From Cellulomonas sp. (GTDB lineage: Bacteria > Actinomycetota > Actinomycetes > Actinomycetales > Cellulomonadaceae): 64,000 nucleotides of DNA. Below the pieces are notes generated by a model, which worked only from the letters and a program-made list of their open reading frames with translations, was not told the origin of the DNA and made no database searches. The position numbers and the translations under genes were made by a program. Positions 57,980 to 64,000 of the stretch are shown here, one piece after another (position 1 is the stretch's first letter; each line of letters opens with the position of its first letter). The stretch lies in contig NZ_JADGMY010000023.1 in NCBI RefSeq assembly GCF_015234515.1, positions 78,047 through 142,046 of the forward strand. Direction: 5' to 3'.

Positions 57980-58585
57980 ATGACCACGACGACCGCACCG
58001 TTCCGCTGCTTCGGCGGCACCGACCCCCTGTACGCGGCGTACCACGACGACGAGTGGGGGGTGCCGGTGCACGACGAGCACGCCCTGTACGAGCGGGTCT
58101 CCCTCGAGGCGTTCCAGTCGGGCCTGGCGTGGATCACGATCCTGCGCAAGCGCCCCGCGTTCCGGGAGGCGTTCGCGGGGTTCGACCCGCAGGTCGTGGC
58201 GACCTACGGGGACGACGACGTGGCGCGGCTGATGGCCGACCCGGGGATCGTCCGCAACCGGGCCAAGATCGAGGCGACGATCGCCAACGCCCGCGCGCTG
58301 CTGACGCTCCACGAGTCGGGGCGCACGCTGGACGAGGTGCTGTGGTCGTACGCCCCCGAGCCCGGCCCGCGGCCGCGGACGTCGGCGGAGGTGCCCGGTC
58401 GCACCCTCGCGTCCGCGGCGCTGGCCAAGGAGCTCAAGCAGCTCGGGTTCAGGTTCGTCGGGCCGACCACGGCGTACGCGGCGATGCAGGCGTGCGGGGT
58501 GGTGGACGACCACCTGGCCGGCTGCCTGGTGGCGCGTCGGACGAGCACGGGCGAGGTCTCGGACACCGCTACTCCCGCGGAGTGA
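57980..58585 (+). CDS. tag: DNA-3-methyladenine glycosylase I
   Basis: A 201-residue Tag base-excision enzyme that removes 3-methyladenine from DNA. The zinc snap ligands are all present: Cys in FRCFGG, His in YHDDEWG, and His/Cys near the end in VDDHLAGCLV. The substrate pocket EAFQSGLAWITILRKRPAFR and the GFRFVGPTTAYAAMQACG segment are classic. The HhH-type core lies between. It stands alone after the phosphatase trio. The ATG at 57980 matches the family N-terminus; CACACT 6 bases upstream suggests a leaderless message. Confidence 0.95.
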   Translation: MTTTTAPFRCFGGTDPLYAAYHDDEWGVPVHDEHALYERVSLEAFQSGLAWITILRKRPAFREAFAGFDPQVVATYGDDDVARLMADPGIVRNRAKIEATIANARALLTLHESGRTLDEVLWSYAPEPGPRPRTSAEVPGRTLASAALAKELKQLGFRFVGPTTAYAAMQACGVVDDHLAGCLVARRTSTGEVSDTATPAE

Positions 58586-58624
58586 CGCACGCGTCGGGGG
58601 GTCGGCAGACGCAGGACGACGGGC

Positions 58625-58630
58625 TAGGGT
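58625..58630 (+). promoter_or_regulatory. -10 box of the small ORF after tag
   Basis: TAGGGT ends 7 bases before the ATG at 58638; no Shine-Dalgarno sequence is present. Confidence 0.4.
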
Positions 58631-58637
58631 GCCCCAC

Positions 58638-58856
58638 ATGACGGACCAGGGGGACGACGGCGGGCGGGACGACGCCGTGCGCGCGGCGCACGACGCGTGG
58701 CTGTCCCCGGGGGATCCCGACCCCTACGTCCTGGAGGCCGTCCAGGACGGCCTGCTCCGCGTCCCCGTCGCCGCACCGACGTCGTCGTGGTTCGGGCTGC
58801 CGCACCAGCGCACGTCCCGCGAGTCGTCGCTGAACCTGCACCGCCGGCGACGCTGA
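58638..58856 (+). CDS. Small hypothetical protein
   Basis: A 72-residue protein, acidic at the N-terminus (TDQGDDGGRDDAVRAAHDAW) and basic at the C-terminus (SLNLHRRRR), with no membrane segment or metal motif. I do not recognise it. Support comes from the ATG with a -10 box 7 bases upstream and a frame composition with high GC third positions. WLSPGDPDPYVLEAVQDGLL reads like a short ordered helix-loop-helix. It ends about 115 bases before the promoter of the SAM riboswitch. Confidence 0.5.
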   Translation: MTDQGDDGGRDDAVRAAHDAWLSPGDPDPYVLEAVQDGLLRVPVAAPTSSWFGLPHQRTSRESSLNLHRRRR

Positions 58857-58972
58857 CCGGAGCGCGGGCCCCCGCCGCGGCGGCGGGGTTGCGGCGGACG
58901 TCCGCCGTGTCCGCCTCGGCCGGCCGCCGTCTCACGTGCCGACCGCCCGTCCGGGTGCACAGAGCGACCGGT

Positions 58973-58978
58973 TATGCT
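58973..58978 (+). promoter_or_regulatory. -10 box of the metF-metE transcript
   Basis: TATGCT lies 9 bases upstream of the first riboswitch stem, where a transcript start at about 58985 would be expected. No good -35 box is visible. Confidence 0.5.
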
Positions 58979-58987
58979 CTGGCACGA

Positions 58988-59077
58988 CCATCCAGAGCGG
59001 CTGAGAGACCTGGCTCGACGACGCCGCAGCAACCCCCCTCCTCGCGAGGGTGTGGGTGCTTCCGCCAGGAACGATGG
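58988..59077 (+). promoter_or_regulatory. SAM riboswitch (S-box, SAM-I type)
   Basis: The RNA has closing stem P1 as CCATC (58988-58992) with GATGG (59073-59077), then AGAGCGGCTGAGAGACCTGG, GACGACGCCGCAGCAACC, a CCTC/GAGG hairpin and GGTGCTTCCGCCAGGAACGA. The strings CTGAGAGAC, CAGCAACC and GGTGCT with CCAGGA are the hallmark core of the S-box, which binds S-adenosylmethionine. It sits before metF and metE, genes whose product feeds SAM synthesis. No terminator is seen after it. Instead the 3' arm of P1 runs into GGAG, the ribosome binding site of a short leader ORF, so control is probably at translation: SAM binding stabilises P1 and hides the site. Confidence 0.92.
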
Positions 59078-59084
59078 AGTGACG

Positions 59085-59159
59085 ATGAACGTGCGCACCT
59101 GTGCCACCGACCCCTCGTGCGGCAGCACCCGCCCGACGACCCCGCCCGCGACACGATGA
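59085..59159 (+). CDS. Cys-containing leader peptide before metF
   Basis: A 24-codon ORF, starting with NVRTCATDPSCG and ending PTTPPATR, with GGAG 5 bases before its ATG. That GGAG overlaps the 3' arm of riboswitch stem P1. Its stop TGA shares ATGA with the metF start codon, so ribosomes ending the leader can restart on metF, which has no ribosome binding site of its own. Two Cys codons could make its translation sensitive to Cys-tRNA supply, as known for Cys-rich attenuator peptides in mycobacteria. The peptide may have no function beyond being translated. Confidence 0.65.
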   Translation: MNVRTCATDPSCGSTRPTTPPATR

Positions 59160-60235
59160 GCATCGTGGCCGAGATCGAGACCGAGACGGTCACCGCACCA
59201 CAGCACTCGCGCGCCGCTCGTCGGCGGGCGGAGCAGGCGGGGGCACTGGACCGCCCGACCGTCTCCTTCGAGCTGTTCCCCCCGCGCAACCCCGACGCGG
59301 CACCGCGCCTGTGGTCGACGGTGCGCGAGCTCGAGACCGTGGAGCCCGACTTCGTGTCGGTCACGTACGGCGCGTCCGGTCAGACGCGGCAGACCACTCG
59401 CGCGCTGGTCCGTCGGCTGCTGCGCGAGACGTCGTTGAACCCGATCGCCCACCTGACCTGCGTGGGCACGTCACGTGACGAGATCTCCACGATCGTCGAG
59501 GAGTTCCTCGACGAGGGCGTGCGCTCCTTCCTCGCCCTGCGCGGCGACCCGCCCGCGGGCCAGCCGGACTGGTCTCCGCACCCCGAGGGCGTGCACACCG
59601 CCGCCGAGCTCGTCGAGCTGCTGCGCGACATCGAGCAGCGCCGCTGCGTCAGGAGCCCCGCCCAGGCGGTGCGCGCCCGGGTGCGTCCTCTGTCGGTCGC
59701 GGTCGCGGCGTTCCCGCGCGGCAACCACGCCACGGGCGGTACGCGCACGCAGGACGTCCAGGCGCTGCTCGCCAAGCAGGAGGCGGGCGCCGACTTCGCG
59801 ATCTCGCAGGTCTTCTTCGACGCCGAGGCCTACCTGGGCCTGGTCGCCGAGGCCCGCGCTGCCGGCGTCACCATCCCGATCGTCCCCGGCATCATCCCGA
59901 CCACCGACCCCGCGCGCCTGCTGCGGGTCCAGGAGCTCACGGGCGTCCCCGTCCCGCGTCACCTGCTCGACCTGCTCGGCTCGACGGACGACCCCGCCGA
60001 GCGGCACCGCCGCGGCACGCAGGCGGGGGTCGACCTCGTGAACCGCGTCCTCGACGGCGGTGCGCCGGGCGTCCACGTCTACACGTTCAACAAGCACGAG
60101 GCTGCGCTCGACCTGCTCGACGGGGCGGACCTCGTCGGCGGGCGCCGCAGCGCCGTCACGCACCACGACCTCACCGCGCCCGACGGCACCGCCGCCGACG
60201 CGTCCACGACGACACCGCGAGGAAACCTGTCATGA
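59156..60235 (+). CDS. metF: Methylenetetrahydrofolate reductase
   Basis: A 359-residue flavoenzyme that reduces 5,10-methylene-THF to 5-methyl-THF, the methyl donor for MetE. Signatures are RPTVSFELFPPRNPDAAPRL (active-site Glu), DFVSVTYGASGQTRQTTRAL, AHLTCVGTSRDEISTIVEEF, FLALRGDPPAGQPDW, then AGADFAISQVFFDAEAYLGL and VPIVPGIIP-type VTIPIVPGIIPTTDPARLLR. The C-terminus GAPGVHVYTFNKHEAALDLL is also typical. The ATG at 59156 overlaps the leader peptide stop by ATGA, and the metF stop overlaps metE by ATGA. Expression should be governed by the SAM riboswitch through the leader. A 25-residue N-terminal extension precedes the barrel. Confidence 0.95.
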   Translation: MSIVAEIETETVTAPQHSRAARRRAEQAGALDRPTVSFELFPPRNPDAAPRLWSTVRELETVEPDFVSVTYGASGQTRQTTRALVRRLLRETSLNPIAHLTCVGTSRDEISTIVEEFLDEGVRSFLALRGDPPAGQPDWSPHPEGVHTAAELVELLRDIEQRRCVRSPAQAVRARVRPLSVAVAAFPRGNHATGGTRTQDVQALLAKQEAGADFAISQVFFDAEAYLGLVAEARAAGVTIPIVPGIIPTTDPARLLRVQELTGVPVPRHLLDLLGSTDDPAERHRRGTQAGVDLVNRVLDGGAPGVHVYTFNKHEAALDLLDGADLVGGRRSAVTHHDLTAPDGTAADASTTTPRGNLS

Positions 60236-62583
60236 CCGACACCACGCCCGCCCAGCCGGCGACCCCGGCCTTCCCCGCAGGCTCCGTCCTCGGCTACCCC
60301 CGCATCGGCCCGCGCCGCGAGCTCAAGAAGGCCCTCGAGGCGTTCTGGGCCGGCCGGTCGTCCGCGGACGAGGTCGAGGCCGTCGCCGCCGACCTGCGTC
60401 GGCGCACGCGTACCCGCCTGGCCGAGCTCGGCCTGGCGACCGACGTCCCGGCGATCCCGAGCGCGTTCTCCTTCTACGACCAGGTGCTCGACGCCACCGC
60501 GCTCGTCGGAGCCGTCCCGGCACGCTTCGCGGACCTGCAGGACGCCGACGGCCGTCTCGACCTGGCCGGGTACTCGACCGTGGCCCGCGGGCGCGGTGAC
60601 GACCTCCCGCTCGAGATGACCAAGTGGTTCGACACCAACTACCACTACCTCGTGCCCGAGATCGGCCCGGACACGCAGTTCCGGTACGCGTCGGACCGCC
60701 CGGTCGCGGAGTTCACCGAGGCGCTCGCCGAGGGCGTGCTCACGCGGCCCGTCGTCGTGGGCCCCGTGACGTACCTGGCGCTGGCCAAGCCGACCGAGGA
60801 CGCGCCCTCCGGCTTCTCGCCGATCGACCGTCTCGACGACATCCTGCCCGTCTACGTCCGGCTGCTGACCGCGCTCGCCGCCGCCGGCGCCACGTGGGTG
60901 CAGATCGAGGAGCCGGCGCTGGTGTCCGACTCCGTCGGGGTGTCCGCCGACGTGCTGGCCGAGGCGACGACCCGCGCGTACCGGGTCCTCGCGACCGAGC
61001 TCGCGCGCCCGCAGCGCCCGGCGATCCTGCTCGCGGCGCCGTACGGCGACCTCGGCTCCGCGCTGCCCGTGGTCGCGGCCACCGACGTCGAGGCCCTCGC
61101 GCTCGACCTCGTCCGCGGCGACGCCCCGACGGTCCCCGTCGCGGGCCTGGCCGGCAAGACGCTCGTCGGCGGCGTGGTCGACGGGCACAACATCTGGCGC
61201 GCGGACCTCGACAAGAAGCTCGCGATCCTCGAGCAGCTCGAGACCCTCGGTGCCGCCGCCGTCACCGTCGGCACGTCGACGTCGCTGTTCCACGTCCCGC
61301 ACACCCTCGAGGACGAGCCCGCGCTCGACCGCACGCTCGTGCAGTGGCTGGCGTTCGCCGACGAGAAGGTCCGCGAGGTCGCCACGCTCGCCGAGGGCCT
61401 GACCGAGGGTCGGGAGGCGATCCACGAGCAGCTGCTCGCCGCGTCCGACGCCGTGAGCTCGCGCGCCACCGCCCCGGGGGTCGTGCGCCCCGAGGTCCGC
61501 GAGCGCGTCTCGGCGCTGACCGACGAGCAGTTCCGCCGCGGCCCGTTCGCCGAGCGCAAGGCCGCTCAGGCGGCGCGCCTGAACCTCCCCGCGCTGCCCA
61601 CGACGACCATCGGGTCGTTCCCGCAGACGCCCGAGATCCGCAAGGCGCGCGCCGCCTTCGGCAAGGGCGAGCTCACCGCCGAGCAGTACGAGGACGAGAT
61701 GAAGGCGGAGGTCCGCCGCGTCGTCGAGCTGCAGGAGCGGATCGGCCTCGACGTCCTGGTGCACGGCGAGCCCGAGCGCAACGACATGGTCCAGTACTTC
61801 GCCGAGAACCTCGACGGCTTCTCCGTGACGCAGAACGGCTGGGTCCAGTCGTACGGCTCGCGCTGCACCCGCCCGTCGATCCTCTGGGGGGACGTGTCGC
61901 GCCCGGCACCCATTACGGTCGCGTGGGCGCAGTACGCCCAGTCGCTCACGTCGAAGCCGATGAAGGGCATGCTCACCGGCCCGGTGACGATCCTGGCGTG
62001 GTCGTTCGTCCGCGACGACCAGCCGCTCGGGGACACCGCCAACCAGGTGGCGCTCGCGCTGCGCGACGAGATCGCCGACCTCGAGGCCGCGGGTATCGGG
62101 ATCGTCCAGGTCGACGAGCCCGCGATCCGTGAGCTGCTGCCCCTGCGCGAGAAGGCCCACGCCGCGTACCTCGACTGGTCAGTCAGCTCGTTCCGCCTGT
62201 CGACGGCCGGCGTGCGCCCCGAGACGCAGATCCACACGCACCTGTGCTACTCGGAGTTCGGCGAGATCATGGAGGCGATCGACGGTCTCGACGCCGACGT
62301 GACGAGCATCGAGGCCGCGCGCTCGAAGATGGAGATCCTCGGCGACATCGCCGCTGCGGGGTACCCGCGTGCCGTCGGCCCGGGCGTCTACGACATCCAC
62401 TCGCCGCGCGTCCCGTCGCAGGAGGAGGTCACGGAGCTGCTCACCGAGGCCGTCCGCACCATCGAGGTCGACCAGCTCTGGGTGAACCCGGACTGCGGCC
62501 TCAAGACCCGCCGCTACGAGGAGATCACGCCGTCCCTCGAGCACCTGGTCCAGGCGACCCGGACGGTGCGCGCGTCCCTCTGA
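60232..62583 (+). CDS. metE: Cobalamin-independent methionine synthase
   Basis: A 783-residue enzyme that moves the methyl group from 5-methyl-THF-polyglutamate to homocysteine. The N-terminal barrel begins GSVLGYPRIGPRRELKKALE and includes TKWFDTNYHYLVPEIGPDTQ; the C-terminal barrel starts LPTTTIGSFPQTPEIRKARA. Zinc and homocysteine ligands are in ETQIHTHLCYSEF (His, Cys), HGEPERNDMVQYFAENLDGF and VNPDCGLKTRRYEE (Cys). The ATG overlaps the metF stop, and GAGGAAA lies 7-13 bases before it. With metF it forms one SAM-riboswitch-controlled unit. A strong terminator follows 25 bases after the stop. Confidence 0.97.
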   Translation: MTDTTPAQPATPAFPAGSVLGYPRIGPRRELKKALEAFWAGRSSADEVEAVAADLRRRTRTRLAELGLATDVPAIPSAFSFYDQVLDATALVGAVPARFADLQDADGRLDLAGYSTVARGRGDDLPLEMTKWFDTNYHYLVPEIGPDTQFRYASDRPVAEFTEALAEGVLTRPVVVGPVTYLALAKPTEDAPSGFSPIDRLDDILPVYVRLLTALAAAGATWVQIEEPALVSDSVGVSADVLAEATTRAYRVLATELARPQRPAILLAAPYGDLGSALPVVAATDVEALALDLVRGDAPTVPVAGLAGKTLVGGVVDGHNIWRADLDKKLAILEQLETLGAAAVTVGTSTSLFHVPHTLEDEPALDRTLVQWLAFADEKVREVATLAEGLTEGREAIHEQLLAASDAVSSRATAPGVVRPEVRERVSALTDEQFRRGPFAERKAAQAARLNLPALPTTTIGSFPQTPEIRKARAAFGKGELTAEQYEDEMKAEVRRVVELQERIGLDVLVHGEPERNDMVQYFAENLDGFSVTQNGWVQSYGSRCTRPSILWGDVSRPAPITVAWAQYAQSLTSKPMKGMLTGPVTILAWSFVRDDQPLGDTANQVALALRDEIADLEAAGIGIVQVDEPAIRELLPLREKAHAAYLDWSVSSFRLSTAGVRPETQIHTHLCYSEFGEIMEAIDGLDADVTSIEAARSKMEILGDIAAAGYPRAVGPGVYDIHSPRVPSQEEVTELLTEAVRTIEVDQLWVNPDCGLKTRRYEEITPSLEHLVQATRTVRASL

Positions 62584-62608
62584 CGCGCTCGGCACGGACA
62601 GCATCTCG

Positions 62609-62643
62609 GGGCCCCGGCCGCCGCACGCGCGGCAGCCGGGGCC
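62609..62643 (+). terminator. Terminator of the metF-metE operon
   Basis: Arms 62610-62624 and 62629-62643 (GGCCCCGGC...GCCGGGGCC) form a 15-base stem with one mismatch and loop ACGC, 26 bases beyond the metE stop. Confidence 0.8.
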
Positions 62644-62666
62644 TCGTCGTCGCTGGTCGCGCCGTC

Positions 62667-62672
62667 TACCCT
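62667..62672 (+). promoter_or_regulatory. -10 box of the patB-like gene
   Basis: TACCCT ends 7 bases before the ATG at 62680, with no Shine-Dalgarno sequence. Confidence 0.45.
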
Positions 62673-62679
62673 GCACGGC

Positions 62680-63834
62680 ATGGGTTCCCCGTTCGACGTC
62701 ACGGTCGCCGAGCTGCGACGGCGCACCTCCCTGAAGTGGCACACCTACCCGCAGGACGTGCTGCCGGCGTTCGTCGCCGAGATGGACGTCCGGCCGCTCG
62801 ACGCCGTGGTCACCGCCGTCAGCGGGGCGATGCTCGCCGGTGACACCGGGTACGAGGTCGGGCCCACCAGCCCGCGCGGCACGGCCTACGCCGAGGCGTT
62901 CGCCGACTTCGCCGCCCGCCACCACGGCTGGGACGTGCCCGTCGACCGCACCCGGCTGGTCCCGGACGTCATGCTCGGCGCGGTCGAGCTGATGCGGCTC
63001 GTCTCGGCACCGGGCGACGCCGTCGTCATCAACCCGCCCGTGTACCCGCCGTTCCGGTCGTTCCTCGAGCACGCCGGGCGTCGCGTCGTCACCGCACCCC
63101 TCACCCCCGCGGGCCGGCTGGACCTCGACGCGCTCGACCGCGCGTTCGCCGGCGCCCGCGCCTACCTGCTGTGCCACCCGCACAACCCGACCGGGACCCT
63201 GCACACCGCGGACGAGCTGCGCGCCGTCGGCGACCTCGCCGCACGGCACGGCGTCCGCGTCGTCGCCGACGAGATCCACGCACCGCTCGCCGTCGGCGAC
63301 GAGCCGTTCGTCCCCACCACGACGGTGATCCCCGACGCCATCGCGCTGCACTCCGCGTCGAAGGCGTTCAACCTGGCGGGCCTCAAGGCCGCCCTCGCCG
63401 TGCCCGGTGCCGCGGCCGACGACCTCACGCGCCTCCCGGAGATCGTCGGCCATGGCGTCAGCCACGTCGCGTCGATCGCCCACCAGGCGGCCTACCGCCA
63501 CGGTGAAGCGTGGCTCGCCGACGTGCGAGGGAGCATCCGGAGCCACCAGCAGATGGTGGACGACGCGCTGACCGAGCGGCTGCCGACCGCCCGGTGGCAC
63601 CGCCCGGCGGCGACCTACTTCGCGTGGCTCGACGTCCGTGACACCCCGGCGGTCGCCGGCAGCGGCACCGACCCCGCGCGGCTCCTGCTCCACCGTGGCC
63701 GGTTGGCGGTCAACTCCGGCCCGACGTTCGGCGACGAGGGCGCCGGGCACGTCCGCCTGAACCTGGCGACGTCCCCGCAGATCCTCGCCGACGCCCTGGA
63801 CCGTCTGGTGACGACGCTCGCCGGTCGCGCCTGA
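62680..63834 (+). CDS. PatB/MalY-type PLP aminotransferase (cystathionine beta-lyase)
   Basis: A 384-residue fold-type I PLP enzyme of the PatB/MalY group. The PLP-binding Lys is in ALHSASKAFNLAGLKAALAV near residue 228. Other signatures are TSLKWHTYPQDVLPAFVAEM at the N-terminus, VVINPPVYPPFRSFLEHAGR, LLCHPHNPTGTLHTADEL, VVADEIHAPLAVGDEPFVP and LAVNSGPTFGDEGAGHVRLN (Arg for the carboxylate). Such enzymes split cystathionine or other S-linked amino acids to homocysteine or thiol, pyruvate and ammonia. Standing directly after metF-metE, it is well placed to supply homocysteine. It has its own promoter-like -10 box after the terminator, so its control is separate. Confidence 0.9.
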   Translation: MGSPFDVTVAELRRRTSLKWHTYPQDVLPAFVAEMDVRPLDAVVTAVSGAMLAGDTGYEVGPTSPRGTAYAEAFADFAARHHGWDVPVDRTRLVPDVMLGAVELMRLVSAPGDAVVINPPVYPPFRSFLEHAGRRVVTAPLTPAGRLDLDALDRAFAGARAYLLCHPHNPTGTLHTADELRAVGDLAARHGVRVVADEIHAPLAVGDEPFVPTTTVIPDAIALHSASKAFNLAGLKAALAVPGAAADDLTRLPEIVGHGVSHVASIAHQAAYRHGEAWLADVRGSIRSHQQMVDDALTERLPTARWHRPAATYFAWLDVRDTPAVAGSGTDPARLLLHRGRLAVNSGPTFGDEGAGHVRLNLATSPQILADALDRLVTTLAGRA

Positions 63835-63858
63835 CGCGACGGCCCGCGTGGGTGGGTG

Positions 63859-63985
63859 CTGGATCGCACTCTCACGCCCCTCTGGGGGCCCCTGGGGGGT
63901 GGCGGACGGCGACTGGATTGCACTCTCACGCCCATCCCGGGGGGGCCACAGCGGCGGCGGACGCGCAACTGGATCGCACTCTCAC
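63859..63985 (-). repeat. Array C of the dispersed 17-base repeat
   Basis: Three minus-strand copies at 63859-63875, 63913-63929 and 63969-63985, spaced 54 and 56 bases, wider than in arrays A and B. The spacers are again rich in runs of C and G. The array begins 25 bases after the patB-like stop codon and may go on past the end of the window. Confidence 0.88.
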
Positions 63986-64000
63986 ACCCCCCCTGGGGGG

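Noticed and set aside
58988..59077. SAM-IV riboswitch in place of SAM-I
   Set aside because: SAM-IV is common in actinobacteria and shares the binding core, but the order of stems and the CTGAGAGAC, CAGCAACC and closing P1 pattern fit the S-box (SAM-I) better. A covariance model search would settle it.
742..63985. The dispersed repeat as a rho-independent terminator
   Set aside because: The motif is not self-complementary, has no T-tract, and occurs inside a coding region as well as in divergent gaps.

Overview
The window is very GC-rich bacterial DNA with densely packed genes, frequent 4-base ATGA/GTGA overlaps and many GTG starts. Gene content (DUF3090, the MSMEG_4193-type phosphatase and an SCO1664-type protein in a row, F420/deazaflavin-type nitroreductase, DUF6318 lipoprotein, DUF2993 protein) points to an actinobacterium. 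The 822-residue cellobiose phosphorylase is very close to the well-known Cellulomonas enzyme, so the source is most likely a Cellulomonas or a near relative. No rRNA, tRNA, CRISPR array, phage or insertion sequence was seen.

Layout. 1-5 kb: acetyltransferase, two inverted arrays of a short dispersed repeat around a decayed ORF, then a cellobiose phosphorylase-mutarotase operon with a CebR-like operator upstream. 5-14 kb: dCTP deaminase coupled to an unknown gene, S9 peptidase, two VOC proteins (the second frameshifted), an ABC-2 exporter with its own small XRE regulator, and a secreted M28 aminopeptidase. 14.4-22.4 kb: the most unusual part. A response-regulator/PIG-L deacetylase fusion is coupled to a membrane histidine kinase and converges on an ATP-grasp/GT2 synthase/membrane-anchored protein operon, followed by an OmpA-like lipoprotein. 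This looks like a signal-controlled glycan (exopolysaccharide-type) system. 22.6-30 kb: orphan nrdI, proline iminopeptidase, GH31 glycosidase, a three-gene metal ABC importer with a clearly readable promoter/operator, and a nitroreductase-family protein. 30-38 kb: flotillin plus NfeD-like partner, amino acid permease, secreted HNH nuclease, IclR regulator, M50B-like membrane protease with a DUF2993 protein. 38-51 kb: SbcCD nuclease, STAS anti-anti-sigma factor, YbaK deacylase, a DUF308-lipase fusion, two secreted/lipoprotein genes, DUF1361 protein, and a substrate-binding-like lipoprotein coupled to a cation diffusion facilitator. That pair ends in an 11-copy tandem array. 51-64 kb: a very large HrpA-type helicase carrying two in-frame copies of the dispersed repeat, the actinobacterial phosphatase/DUF3090/SCO1664 trio, Tag glycosylase, then a methionine locus: SAM riboswitch, Cys-containing leader peptide, metF, metE and a PatB/MalY C-S lyase.

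Two genome-wide habits show up. First, a 17-base sequence GTGAGAGWGCRATCCAG recurs at least 15 times here in five places. Second, many genes lack a Shine-Dalgarno sequence but carry a TANNNT -10 box ending 6-7 bases before the start codon, which implies leaderless mRNAs. All functional names are from motif reading and memory of families. No database search was run.
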